This document shows positions 38,916 through 46,871 of a DNA stretch of 64,000 nucleotides, in pieces; within the stretch, counting starts at the first letter, position 1, and the number at the start of each line of letters is the position of its first letter. The DNA comes from Reyranella massiliensis 521. Lineage in GTDB: Bacteria; Pseudomonadota; Alphaproteobacteria; Reyranellales; Reyranellaceae. The notes below the pieces were generated by a model. That model did not search any database. It was not told the DNA's origin and worked only from the letters and a program-made list of their open reading frames with translations. Position numbers and translations under genes: made by a program. The stretch lies in the NCBI RefSeq assembly GCF_000312425.1, contig NZ_HE997181.1, positions 2,146,260-2,210,259 of the forward strand, in the 5' to 3' direction.

Positions 38916-40457
38916 CTACTCCAGCACAGCCGCGTGTCCGCCGCCCGGCCCCTTCGCCTTCTTGAGCAACAGCACCAGCGGCAAGGCAACCAGCGCCACC
39001 AGCATCATCAGCTTGAAGTCGTTGGCATAGGCCACGACGCTGGCCTGCCTGGTGACTTCGGCGTTGAGTGCAGCCTTGCCCGCCGTCGTCGCCAGGTTCC
39101 AGAAATGCGACGGACCGACCTGGCTTAGCGCATCGTTGAATGGTGTGACATATCCTGCCAGCTCGGCATGGACGAGCTGGGTATTGCGAGTCAGCAGGAA
39201 GATCACCAGCGAGATGCCGATGCTCGAACCGATATTGCGCATCAGGCTGTAGAGAGCCGTGCCTTGTGTGCGCAAATGCGCCGGCAGAGTTGCGAAGGTG
39301 ATGGTCGAAAGCGGCACGAACATGAAGCCCAGCCCCATGCCTTGCATCATGCCGGTGCGGATCAGGGCCCACTCCGAGACATTGGGCGTAAAGCGCGTCA
39401 TCTCCCATAGGACTTCGGCCGTGATCAACAGGCCAACGACCAGCAGGATCCTCGGATCGACTTTGTTGATGATGCGACCGACCAGCATCATGGCGAGCAT
39501 CGTGCCGATGCCGCGCGGCGCCAGCACCATGCCGGCGGTGATTACGGGATAGCCCATGAGGTTATGCAGATAGGGCGTGATCAGCGCCAGCGAGGCCAGC
39601 AGAATGATGCCGACCACGAAGATGAAGCAAAGTCCCACGGAAAGATTGCGATCCCTGAAGATCGCCGGATCGATGAACGGCTGCTTCACCGTGAACATCT
39701 GCACCAGGAACAGGTAGAAGGCGAGCGCAGCCAGCACGGTCTCGATCACGATCTCGGTCGACGAGAACCAGTCCACCTGCTCGCCACGATCCAGCATCAT
39801 CTGGAATGAGCCGATGGCGATGCTGAGCATGGCAAAGCCGAACCAGTCGAAACTGCCCTTGCGAGTCTCGGTTTCCGATAGGTAGGCCGATAGGCCCAAG
39901 AAGGTCAGGATGCCGATCGGCACGTTGATGTAGAAGACCCAGCGCCAATCGTAGACCTCGGTCAGCCAGCCGCCCAGCGTCGGCCCCAGGATCGGTCCAA
40001 CCATCACGCCGATGCCCCACATGGCCATTGCCGAGCCATGCTTTTCCTTCGGATAGGAGTCGAGCAGCACGGCTTGCGAGAGCGGCACCAGTGAGGCGCC
40101 GAACAGGCCCTGCAACAGACGAAACAGCACCATCTCGGGCAGTGAGGTGGCGATGCCGCACAGGACCGACGCGCCGGTGAATCCCGCGACCGCAATCTGG
40201 AACAGCCGCTTGCGGCCGAGCCGTTGTTCGAGGAAGCCCGTGACCGGCGTCGCAATGGCGGCGGCAACGATATAGGACGTCAGCACCCAGTTGATCTGGT
40301 CGGTGGTCGCCGACAGCGAGCCTTGCATGTAGGGCAGCGCAACGTTGGCGATGGTCGTGTCCAACGCCTGCATGATCGTGGCCAGCATGACGCAGAGCGT
40401 CAGCAGCACGACGTGGCGTGGCTGTGCCCCCGCTGTCGATGGGGCCGGCGATGACAT
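38916..40457 (-). CDS. emrB: EmrB/QacA (DHA2) family MFS multidrug efflux transporter
   Basis: 513 aa with about 14 membrane helices. Start at 40457 (MSSPAPSTAG), 2 nt after the emrA stop; the frame stays open further upstream but only through emrA. DHA2 motifs: LDTTIANVALPYMQGSLSA, LGRKRLFQIAVAGF, GPTLGGWLTEVYDWRWVFYI. It probably forms a tripartite pump with the EmrA-like adaptor and an outer-membrane TolC protein encoded elsewhere. The operon marR-emrA-emrB reads leftward. Confidence 0.95.
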   Translation of the reverse strand: MSSPAPSTAGAQPRHVVLLTLCVMLATIMQALDTTIANVALPYMQGSLSATTDQINWVLTSYIVAAAIATPVTGFLEQRLGRKRLFQIAVAGFTGASVLCGIATSLPEMVLFRLLQGLFGASLVPLSQAVLLDSYPKEKHGSAMAMWGIGVMVGPILGPTLGGWLTEVYDWRWVFYINVPIGILTFLGLSAYLSETETRKGSFDWFGFAMLSIAIGSFQMMLDRGEQVDWFSSTEIVIETVLAALAFYLFLVQMFTVKQPFIDPAIFRDRNLSVGLCFIFVVGIILLASLALITPYLHNLMGYPVITAGMVLAPRGIGTMLAMMLVGRIINKVDPRILLVVGLLITAEVLWEMTRFTPNVSEWALIRTGMMQGMGLGFMFVPLSTITFATLPAHLRTQGTALYSLMRNIGSSIGISLVIFLLTRNTQLVHAELAGYVTPFNDALSQVGPSHFWNLATTAGKAALNAEVTRQASVVAYANDFKLMMLVALVALPLVLLLKKAKGPGGGHAAVLE

Positions 40458-40459
40458 GG

Positions 40460-41629
40460 CTATTGTCCGATGGCCTGCCGGGCACCGCCGAACAGGTCGG
40501 CAATCTGACGCTGATGACCTGTGTCGATCTCGACATAGGCGCTCATGCCGGTGCGCAGCGGCGGCGCATCGGCCGGCATCTCGACCTTGAGCCGGATCGG
40601 CACGCGCTGCACCACCTTCACCCAGTTGCCGGTCGCATTCTGCGGCGGCAGCACGGAGAACTCCGCCCCCGTCGCCGGAGCGAGACTCGTGACGGTCCCG
40701 TGCCATTCGCGGCCAGGATAGGCGTCGATGGTAATGGTCGCGACTGCACCCGGCTTCAGGTAGGTGAGGTCAGACTCCTTGGGGTTCGCCTCGACCCAGA
40801 CATCGGCCGACGAGACGAGGCTGAACGCCGCCTGCCCTGCCGGCAGATATTCGCCGACCTGCAGCGCATCGACATTGGTCACGACGCCGGGAATGGATGC
40901 CAGAACTGTGGTGTGTGCAAGATCGCGGCGCGCCTTGTCGACCTGCGCCTGGGCGGCGAGGAAACTGGGATGATCCTCGATCCGCCCTTCGGCGTTACCA
41001 CCGAGCTGGGCAAGCGCTGCTTCAGCGTCGTGTTGCGCCATGCTGAGACGCTCGCGGGCCGCATCGAGATCGCGCTTGGCTTGATCGAAGGTCGCCTGAG
41101 CCGACACGCCACGCTTCAGCAAATCCTGCTGACGTTGCGCCGTGGTCTCGTAGAAGACAACATCGGTCTTGGCCTGATCGATCTGCGCCATCTTCTGGCG
41201 ATAGGTCGCCTGCTGGGTGGCGATCTGGTTGCGCACCGTGCCGAGATTGGCCTCCGCCCCGGCCAGGGCAATGCGGAATGGCTCCTGGTCGAGGGTAAAC
41301 AGGACGTCGCCCTTGTCGACCTTCTGGCTTTCGTGGACGGCGACGTTGGCCACGATGCCGGAAACGTCCGTGGCAACCGTCAGCTTGCCGGCATGAACGT
41401 ACGCATTGTCGGTCGACACATAGCGCCCGCCGGTCGTGTAGACGAACAAACCGGTTGCCAGCACAACGACCGGCCCCAGCATCAACAGGACACGGCGCAG
41501 GTTATGCGGCCGCCGCCGTTTCAGTCTGGCGGCAATCGACACGCGCGCGGGAGCCGGCACGGACGCCGGTTCGGGGGCCGGAACCTCGTCGGCGAGGTCA
41601 GTGCGCCGGAAGGAATTTCTGTCAGCCAT
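40460..41629 (-). CDS. emrA: EmrA-like membrane fusion protein (HlyD family)
   Basis: 389 aa periplasmic adaptor. One N-terminal membrane segment (about residues 47-67), a lipoyl/barrel-sandwich half motif (STDNAYVHAGKLTVATDVSG), long coiled-coil hairpin (about 115-220) and the returning half (TTVLASIPGVVTNVDALQVG), then a beta-barrel with TIDAYPGREWHGTV. It overlaps the marR gene by 8 nt and precedes emrB by 2 nt. Confidence 0.95.
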   Translation of the reverse strand: MADRNSFRRTDLADEVPAPEPASVPAPARVSIAARLKRRRPHNLRRVLLMLGPVVVLATGLFVYTTGGRYVSTDNAYVHAGKLTVATDVSGIVANVAVHESQKVDKGDVLFTLDQEPFRIALAGAEANLGTVRNQIATQQATYRQKMAQIDQAKTDVVFYETTAQRQQDLLKRGVSAQATFDQAKRDLDAARERLSMAQHDAEAALAQLGGNAEGRIEDHPSFLAAQAQVDKARRDLAHTTVLASIPGVVTNVDALQVGEYLPAGQAAFSLVSSADVWVEANPKESDLTYLKPGAVATITIDAYPGREWHGTVTSLAPATGAEFSVLPPQNATGNWVKVVQRVPIRLKVEMPADAPPLRTGMSAYVEIDTGHQRQIADLFGGARQAIGQ

Positions 41630-42089
41630 TGCCAGCTCTCCTGTCGCCGGCGTTCGTCGCCAGCCTGCCGAGAAGGTTGCCCTTCATGCTGGACAGGATG
41701 GCGAACAGCCGATCGCGATCGTCTTCGCTCACGCCGTCGAGAGCCTCGCCCCGCGTCGCCGCGCCAACGGCGAATATCTCGCCGAGAAGCGGTGGCGCCT
41801 TATCAGTGAGATGCAGCTGTCGAATGCGACGGTCGGTCGGGTGTGCCCGGCGTTCGACCAAGCCCATTTCCTCCAGCCGGTCGAGCAGGCGCGTGAGCGT
41901 GATGGGCTCGACTTCGAGGATGTCGGCCAATCCGCTCTGCTGGATGCCCTCGTTGCGCGCCAAATGCGCCAGCACTTGGCATTGCGACCGCGTCAGCCCG
42001 AGGTCACGCGCATTCTGCTCGAAGCGCTTGCGCATGAGCCGCGCCACGTCGTGCAGCAGGAAACCGATATTGCGTTCGGGCGATTCCAT
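41622..42089 (-). CDS. MarR-family transcriptional regulator of the efflux operon
   Basis: 155 aa winged-helix repressor. DNA-binding region at about residues 38-100: RSQCQVLAHLARNEGIQQSG, recognition helix PITLTRLLDRLEEMGLVERR, and the wing HPTDRRIRQLHLTDKA. It leads the operon marR-emrA-emrB (overlap 8 nt). AGGAG lies 5 nt before the ATG. An inverted repeat inside its own promoter suggests autorepression relieved by a toxic ligand. Confidence 0.93.
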   Translation of the reverse strand: MESPERNIGFLLHDVARLMRKRFEQNARDLGLTRSQCQVLAHLARNEGIQQSGLADILEVEPITLTRLLDRLEEMGLVERRAHPTDRRIRQLHLTDKAPPLLGEIFAVGAATRGEALDGVSEDDRDRLFAILSSMKGNLLGRLATNAGDRRAGNG

Positions 42090-42109
42090 TACATCTCCTA
42101 AGCGCCCTT

Positions 42110-42137
42110 AATATAAGTTTGCTTATTATTTTCGCAA
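42110..42137 (-). promoter_or_regulatory. Promoter of the marR-emrAB operon with overlapping inverted-repeat operator
   Basis: On the minus strand TTGCGA (42137-42132) and TATATT (42115-42110) are separated by 16 nt. A perfect inverted repeat ATAAG-N4-CTTAT (42113-42126) lies in the spacer and overlaps the -10 box. This is the expected layout of a MarR-type autorepressor site. The region is strikingly AT-rich compared with the rest of the window. Confidence 0.6.
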
Positions 42138-42192
42138 GTGTTGGCGGCCAGAAGGAATTACCCTTTAAAATCAGTCTATTACGTCAAAAAAC

Positions 42193-42393
42193 TTAGGGCG
42201 CGACGCCGAAGCCCGCGCGTTGGATCGCCTTGGTGATGGCGGCCACGTCCGCTCCCGTTGGGAGACGCATCTCTCCGCTCTTGAGATCGACGGAGAGAGG
42301 CGCGGTGCCTGCGCCGGTCGCGGCACGGGTGACGGCCTTTACGCAGCCGTCGCAATCCATGCCGGTGACCTTGAGGATGAGTTCTTGAGCCAT
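42193..42393 (-). CDS. Heavy-metal-associated (CopZ-like) small metal-binding protein
   Basis: 66 aa single HMA domain with the metal-binding loop GMDCDGC (Cys14 and Cys17). The predicted fold is a small beta-alpha ferredoxin-like domain that carries Cu(I) or a similar soft metal. ATG at 42393; divergent from trpD across 63 nt. No copper ATPase or CueR regulator is in the window. It lies upstream of the marR-efflux operon on the same strand with a separate promoter between. Confidence 0.85.
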   Translation of the reverse strand: MAQELILKVTGMDCDGCVKAVTRAATGAGTAPLSVDLKSGEMRLPTGADVAAITKAIQRAGFGVAP

Positions 42394-42456
42394 GTGATAT
42401 AGCTTCGCGCCCGCCGGCTGGACCGGCAAGAGGCAAATCAACACGGTGTTTTTCCG

Positions 42457-43482
42457 GTGAGCGGCGATATCGACGATTTTCGGGGCCTTCTGGCCAAGGT
42501 AGGCAATGGCGAGCCGCTCGGCATCGACGAGGCGGAGCGGGCCTTCGACATCATGACCAGTGGCGACGCCACGCCAGCGCAAATGGGGGCCTTCCTGATG
42601 GGGCTCAAGGTGCGCGGCGAGACGGCCGAGGAGCTGGCCGGCGGTGCCCGTGTGCTGCGCGCCAAGATGCTGCGTGTACGGGCGCCTGAGGGCGCGATCG
42701 ATATCGTGGGTACAGGCGGCGACCACCATGGCACCTACAATGTCTCCTCCTGCTCCGCCCTGGTCGTGGCCGGCGCCGGCGTGCCCGTCGCCAAGCACGG
42801 CAACCGTGCGTTCACTTCCAAGTCCGGCGCCGCCGACGTGTTGGATGCTCTCGGCATCAATCTCGATCTGCCCATCGAAACACTGGAGCGCGCGCTGGTC
42901 GAGGCAAAGGTGTGCTTCCTCATGGCCCCACGCCATCATAGTGCCATGCGTAACGTCGCCGGTCCGCGGGTCGAGCTGGCGCCGTCGCGCACGATCTTCA
43001 ATTTGCTGGGCCCACTGTCGAACCCCGCCGCCGTCAAACGCCAGCTCGTCGGCGTTTTCGATCGCCGCTGGCTGCGGCCCGTCGCCGAGGCATTGAACCA
43101 GCTCGGCCTTGAGCGTGCGCTGATCGTCCATGGCCAGGACGGAATGGATGAGCTCACCACGACCACCACGAGTTGGGCGGCGTCGCTAGAGAACGGCAAG
43201 GTGAGCGAGATCGAGATTGCCCCCGAGGATATCGGCGTGAAGCGTGCCTCACTTGCCGACCTCAAGGGCGGCGATCCGGCGTACAATGCCGAAGCCATTC
43301 ACAAGGTACTGGCCGGAGAGAAGAACGCCTTTCGCGACATCGTGGTGCTGAACAGCGCCGCGGCGATTATGGTTGCAGGCAAGGCCCGTGACCTGAAGGA
43401 GGGTGCCGCTCTTGCCGTCGCCGCGATCGACAGCGGCAAAGCCAAGGCCGCCCTGGAGACGCTGAAGAGGATCTGCGCATGA
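42457..43482 (+). CDS. trpD: Anthranilate phosphoribosyltransferase
   Basis: 341 aa; transfers phosphoribose from PRPP to anthranilate. GTG start at 42457. PRPP-binding motif [32 protein letters not shown], and [10 protein letters not shown] are typical. The stop overlaps the trpC start (ATGA), indicating coupling. It starts a preserved block trpD-trpC-moaC-moeA. Confidence 0.97.
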   Translation: MSGDIDDFRGLLAKVGNGEPLGIDEAERAFDIMTSGDATPAQMGAFLMGLKVRGETAEELAGGARVLRAKMLRVRAPEGAIDIVGTGGDHHGTYNVSSCSALVVAGAGVPVAKHGNRAFTSKSGAADVLDALGINLDLPIETLERALVEAKVCFLMAPRHHSAMRNVAGPRVELAPSRTIFNLLGPLSNPAAVKRQLVGVFDRRWLRPVAEALNQLGLERALIVHGQDGMDELTTTTTSWAASLENGKVSEIEIAPEDIGVKRASLADLKGGDPAYNAEAIHKVLAGEKNAFRDIVVLNSAAAIMVAGKARDLKEGAALAVAAIDSGKAKAALETLKRICA

Positions 43483-44279
43483 GCGACACGCTGACGAAGA
43501 TCGTCGCCGACAAGCGCCGCCACGTCGATGCGCGCAAGGCCAAGCGCACGCTGGCCGAAGTGGAAGATATGGCGCTGAAGGCCGACAAGCCGCGCGGCTT
43601 CGCCGCCGCCCTGAAGCGCACCATAAAGTCGGGCCGCTACGGGCTGATCGCCGAGATCAAGAAGGCCTCGCCCAGCAAGGGCTTGATCCGCGAGGACTTC
43701 GATCCCCCGACGCTCGCACGCGCCTATGAACGCGGCGGCGCGACCTGTCTCTCCGTGCTGACCGACGAGCCTTACTTTCAGGGTAAGGATGAATTCCTGG
43801 TGCAGGCGCGCAACGCCTGCGGTTTGCCTGTCCTGCGCAAGGATTTCATGATCGACCTCTATCAGGTCGCCGAGGCTCGCGCGCTGGGCGCCGATTGCAT
43901 CCTGCTGATCATGGCCTGCCTCGACGACGAGATGGCGTCCGACCTCACCAAGCTCGCCCATCGCTGGGAGATGGACGTTCTCGTCGAAGTGCACGACGCG
44001 GCCGAACTCGAACGGGCGCTGCGCATCGACAGCGACCTGATCGGCGTCAACAACCGCAACCTCAAGACGCTCGCCGTCGATCTCGCCACGACCGAACAGC
44101 TCGCGCCACGGGTGCCGCGCGATCGCGTGCTGGTCGCCGAAAGCGGCCTCGGCTCGCCGGCCGACCTTGCGCGCATGGCCAAGGTCGGCGCGTCGGCCTT
44201 CCTGATCGGCGAGAGCTTCATGCGCAAGCCCGACGTCGAGGCTGCCGTGCGCGAGATCCTGGTACGAGAGGCCGCATGA
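43479..44279 (+). CDS. trpC: Indole-3-glycerol phosphate synthase
   Basis: 266 aa TIM-barrel enzyme of tryptophan synthesis. Motifs: [13 protein letters not shown] (catalytic Lys), [39 protein letters not shown] monofunctional enzyme, not fused to TrpF. It overlaps trpD and moaC by 4 nt each (ATGA). Confidence 0.98.
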   Translation: MSDTLTKIVADKRRHVDARKAKRTLAEVEDMALKADKPRGFAAALKRTIKSGRYGLIAEIKKASPSKGLIREDFDPPTLARAYERGGATCLSVLTDEPYFQGKDEFLVQARNACGLPVLRKDFMIDLYQVAEARALGADCILLIMACLDDEMASDLTKLAHRWEMDVLVEVHDAAELERALRIDSDLIGVNNRNLKTLAVDLATTEQLAPRVPRDRVLVAESGLGSPADLARMAKVGASAFLIGESFMRKPDVEAAVREILVREAA

Positions 44280-44761
44280 GGCGCAAGGCTGCCCTCACCC
44301 ACTTCGACGACACCGGCAATGCGCGCATGGTCGATGTCGGCGACAAGGACGTGACCGAGCGCATCGCCGTGGCCCGTGCTAGCGTCACGATGCAGGCTGC
44401 AACCCTGAAGCTGATCCGCGAGAAGAAGGCCAAGAAGGGCGACGTGCTTGCCGTGGCGCAGCTCGCCGGCATCATGGCCGCCAAGCGCACGCCGGAGCTG
44501 ATCCCGCTCTGCCATCCGCTGTCGCTGTCGTCGGTCGACGTGAAGCTGTCGCTCAATCCCAAGCGCAAGGCCGTCGACATCGAGGCGACCTGCAAGCTCA
44601 AGGGGCGCACCGGCGTAGAGATGGAGGCACTCACGGCGGCCTCGGTTGCCGCCCTGACAGTCTACGACATGTGCAAATCGGTCGACCGCGGCATGACGAT
44701 TTCCGAAGTTAAACTCCTGCACAAGTCCGGCGGCAAGTCCGGCACCTGGAGCGCCGGCTGA
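44276..44761 (+). CDS. moaC: Cyclic pyranopterin monophosphate synthase
   Basis: 161 aa; converts the MoaA product to cyclic pyranopterin monophosphate in molybdenum cofactor synthesis. Motifs: [46 protein letters not shown], and the active-site lysines near [23 protein letters not shown] at 44276 overlaps the trpC stop (ATGA), and the stop overlaps the moeA ATG (TGATG). Trp and Mo-cofactor genes are linked like this in many alphaproteobacteria. Confidence 0.97.
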   Translation: MRRKAALTHFDDTGNARMVDVGDKDVTERIAVARASVTMQAATLKLIREKKAKKGDVLAVAQLAGIMAAKRTPELIPLCHPLSLSSVDVKLSLNPKRKAVDIEATCKLKGRTGVEMEALTAASVAALTVYDMCKSVDRGMTISEVKLLHKSGGKSGTWSAG

Positions 44762-45975
44762 TGCTCTCCGTTCGCGATGCCCATGCCCGCGTGATCGCCG
44801 CCTTCGAGGCGCTGCCGGCCGAGATGGTTTCAATCGCCGATGCAGCGGGCCGGGTGCTGGCGGCACCAGCGACGGCGCGGCTCACCCAGCCACCGGCCGA
44901 TCTCTCGGCGATGGACGGCTACGCGGTCCGCGCTGCCGATGTGCCTTCCACGCCGGGCACCCTCACCCTCGTCGGTCAGGCGCCGGCGGGTGGCTCCTAC
45001 GATCACGTCCTGAAGGCTGGCGAGACGGTACGCATCTTCACCGGCGGACCGCTGCCGCAGGGTGCGGACGCGGTCGTGATCCAGGAAGACACAAAGGCCG
45101 ACGGCACGCAGATCACCATTCTCGATGCGCCGCGCCAAGGTCGGCACATCCGCAAGGCCGGCCTCGATTTCAAGGTGGGCGATCAGGCGCTCAAGGCGGG
45201 CCGCACACTCTCCACACGCGACGTGGCCCTCGCGGCGGCGATGAACCTGCCGTGGCTCTCGGTTCATCGCAAACCGCGCGTCGCGATCCTGTCGACCGGC
45301 GACGAACTGGTGATGCCGGGCGAGCCGGTCGGCCGAAATCAGATCATCTCCTCCTCGGGCATTGCGGTCGCGGCTCTGGTGCGTGGCTGGGGCGGCGAGC
45401 CGACCCTGTTCGACATTGCCCGCGACGACGCTGCGCTGATCGAAAGCCGCATTGCCGCCGGCGCACAGCACGATCTGCTGATCACCCTGGGCGGCGCCTC
45501 GGTCGGCGACCACGATCTCGTGCAGGCCGCCCTCAAGGCCCAAGGCTTCTCGATGGATTTCTGGCGCATCGCCATGCGCCCCGGCAAGCCGCTGATGTTC
45601 GCGGCCAAGGACCGCGCCCGGGTCCTCGGCCTGCCCGGCAATCCCGTTTCCACGATGATCTGCGCCCTTCTGTTCCTGAAGCCCGCGATCGAGCGGATGC
45701 TGGCCCAGCCGGGCGACCTGGTCGCAACGCAGCCAGCCCGCCTTGCGGTCGATCTGAAACAGAACGACCAGCGCGAGGACTATGTTCGCTCGACGCTCTC
45801 TCGCGCTGCCGACGGCGCCCTGACTGTCGCCCCCCACCCGGTACAGGACAGCTCGATGCTTTCCGTCCTCGCCAACGCCAGCGGACTGTTGGTCAGGCCT
45901 GCGCACGACCCGGCCCGAACGAAGGGTGAAACCGTGCAGATTGTTGACCTCGCGAGCCTCCCCGGCGGCTACTGA
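44761..45975 (+). CDS. moeA: Molybdopterin molybdenumtransferase
   Basis: 404 aa; inserts molybdate into adenylylated molybdopterin. Motifs: SAMDGYAVRA, IFTGGPLPQGADAVVIQED, VAILSTGDELVMPGE, ITLGGASVGDHDLV, and GLPGNPVSTMICALLFLKP. Coupled to moaC by overlapping stop/start. lexA follows after a 108-base gap that carries the SOS box. Confidence 0.97.
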   Translation: MLSVRDAHARVIAAFEALPAEMVSIADAAGRVLAAPATARLTQPPADLSAMDGYAVRAADVPSTPGTLTLVGQAPAGGSYDHVLKAGETVRIFTGGPLPQGADAVVIQEDTKADGTQITILDAPRQGRHIRKAGLDFKVGDQALKAGRTLSTRDVALAAAMNLPWLSVHRKPRVAILSTGDELVMPGEPVGRNQIISSSGIAVAALVRGWGGEPTLFDIARDDAALIESRIAAGAQHDLLITLGGASVGDHDLVQAALKAQGFSMDFWRIAMRPGKPLMFAAKDRARVLGLPGNPVSTMICALLFLKPAIERMLAQPGDLVATQPARLAVDLKQNDQREDYVRSTLSRAADGALTVAPHPVQDSSMLSVLANASGLLVRPAHDPARTKGETVQIVDLASLPGGY

Positions 45976-46011
45976 TCCCCGTCTTCCCCGGGATAACTTG
46001 ACCCGGAACAA

Positions 46012-46026
46012 GAACCAAACTAGAAC
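46012..46026 (+). promoter_or_regulatory. LexA (SOS) box upstream of lexA
   Basis: Direct repeat GAAC-N7-GAAC, the reverse complement of the alphaproteobacterial LexA operator GTTC-N7-GTTC. It lies about 58 nt before the GTG start of lexA, where autorepression would place it. An additional GAAC at 46006-46009 does not fit the N7 spacing. Confidence 0.75.
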
Positions 46027-46083
46027 ATGTGTCGGGTTTCAGGGTTTGTTCCGAAATCTGGTAGCCAGTCTGGGGAGAAGACG

Positions 46084-46833
46084 GTGTTAACCCGCAAACA
46101 GAACGAACTGCTCTTGTTCATCAACAAGCGCCTCAACGACGATGGCGTATCGCCTTCGTTCGACGAGATGAAGGAGGCGCTGCGGCTCAAGTCCAAGTCG
46201 GGAATCCACCGGCTCATCACCGGACTAGAGGAGCGCGGCTTCCTGCGTCGATTGCCGCACCGTGCGCGCGCCCTGCAAGTGTTGAAGCTACCGGACACGG
46301 CCGCCATGCCGGCCCCCAATGTCACCCCCCTGCTCGCGGAGGCCCGCCGGGCCGGCCTGGCGGAGGCGCGCGAGGGCTTCGTGCCGCAAATCGTGCGCGG
46401 CGAACGCGTACCGCTCGCCGGCGCCATCCAGGCAGCCAACGAAGCGCAGGCGCTCAGCTTGCCGCTCTATGGCCGGATCGCCGCCGGTACGCCGATCGAG
46501 GCGCTGCGCGACAATTCCACCACCGTCGACGTGCCCGTCTCGCTGCTGGGCTCCGGCGCGCATTACTGCCTCGAAGTCCAGGGGGACTCGATGGTCGAGG
46601 CCGGCATCCAGAACGGCGACATCGCGATCATCCGCAGCGCCGATACCGCCGAGACCGGCGAGATCGTCGTGGCGCTGATCGACGATACCGAGGCGACGCT
46701 CAAGCGTCTGCGCAAGAAGGGTGCCTCGATCGCCCTGGAACCTGCGAACCCGGCCTACGAGACGCGGATATTTGGGCCTGATCGCGTGAAGATCCAGGGC
46801 CGTCTTGCCGGGCTCTATCGCCGCTACAACTGA
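46084..46833 (+). CDS. lexA: LexA repressor, SOS regulator and self-cleaving protease
   Basis: 249 aa from the GTG at 46084 (reads MLTRKQNEL), with GGGGAG 6 nt upstream; an ATG at 46027 would place the start inside the regulatory region. Winged-helix N-terminus ([40 protein letters not shown]). The Ala134-Gly135 cleavage site (RIAAGTP) and S24 peptidase dyad Ser169 (GDSMVEAG) and Lys207 (TEATLKRL) are visible. The linker of about 45 residues before the cleavage site is long, as usual in alphaproteobacteria. A LexA box upstream supports autoregulation. Confidence 0.97.
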   Translation: MLTRKQNELLLFINKRLNDDGVSPSFDEMKEALRLKSKSGIHRLITGLEERGFLRRLPHRARALQVLKLPDTAAMPAPNVTPLLAEARRAGLAEAREGFVPQIVRGERVPLAGAIQAANEAQALSLPLYGRIAAGTPIEALRDNSTTVDVPVSLLGSGAHYCLEVQGDSMVEAGIQNGDIAIIRSADTAETGEIVVALIDDTEATLKRLRKKGASIALEPANPAYETRIFGPDRVKIQGRLAGLYRRYN

Positions 46834-46871
46834 GTCCGCGCGCAAGCACTCCGCCGCCCTGCCGGTGACGC

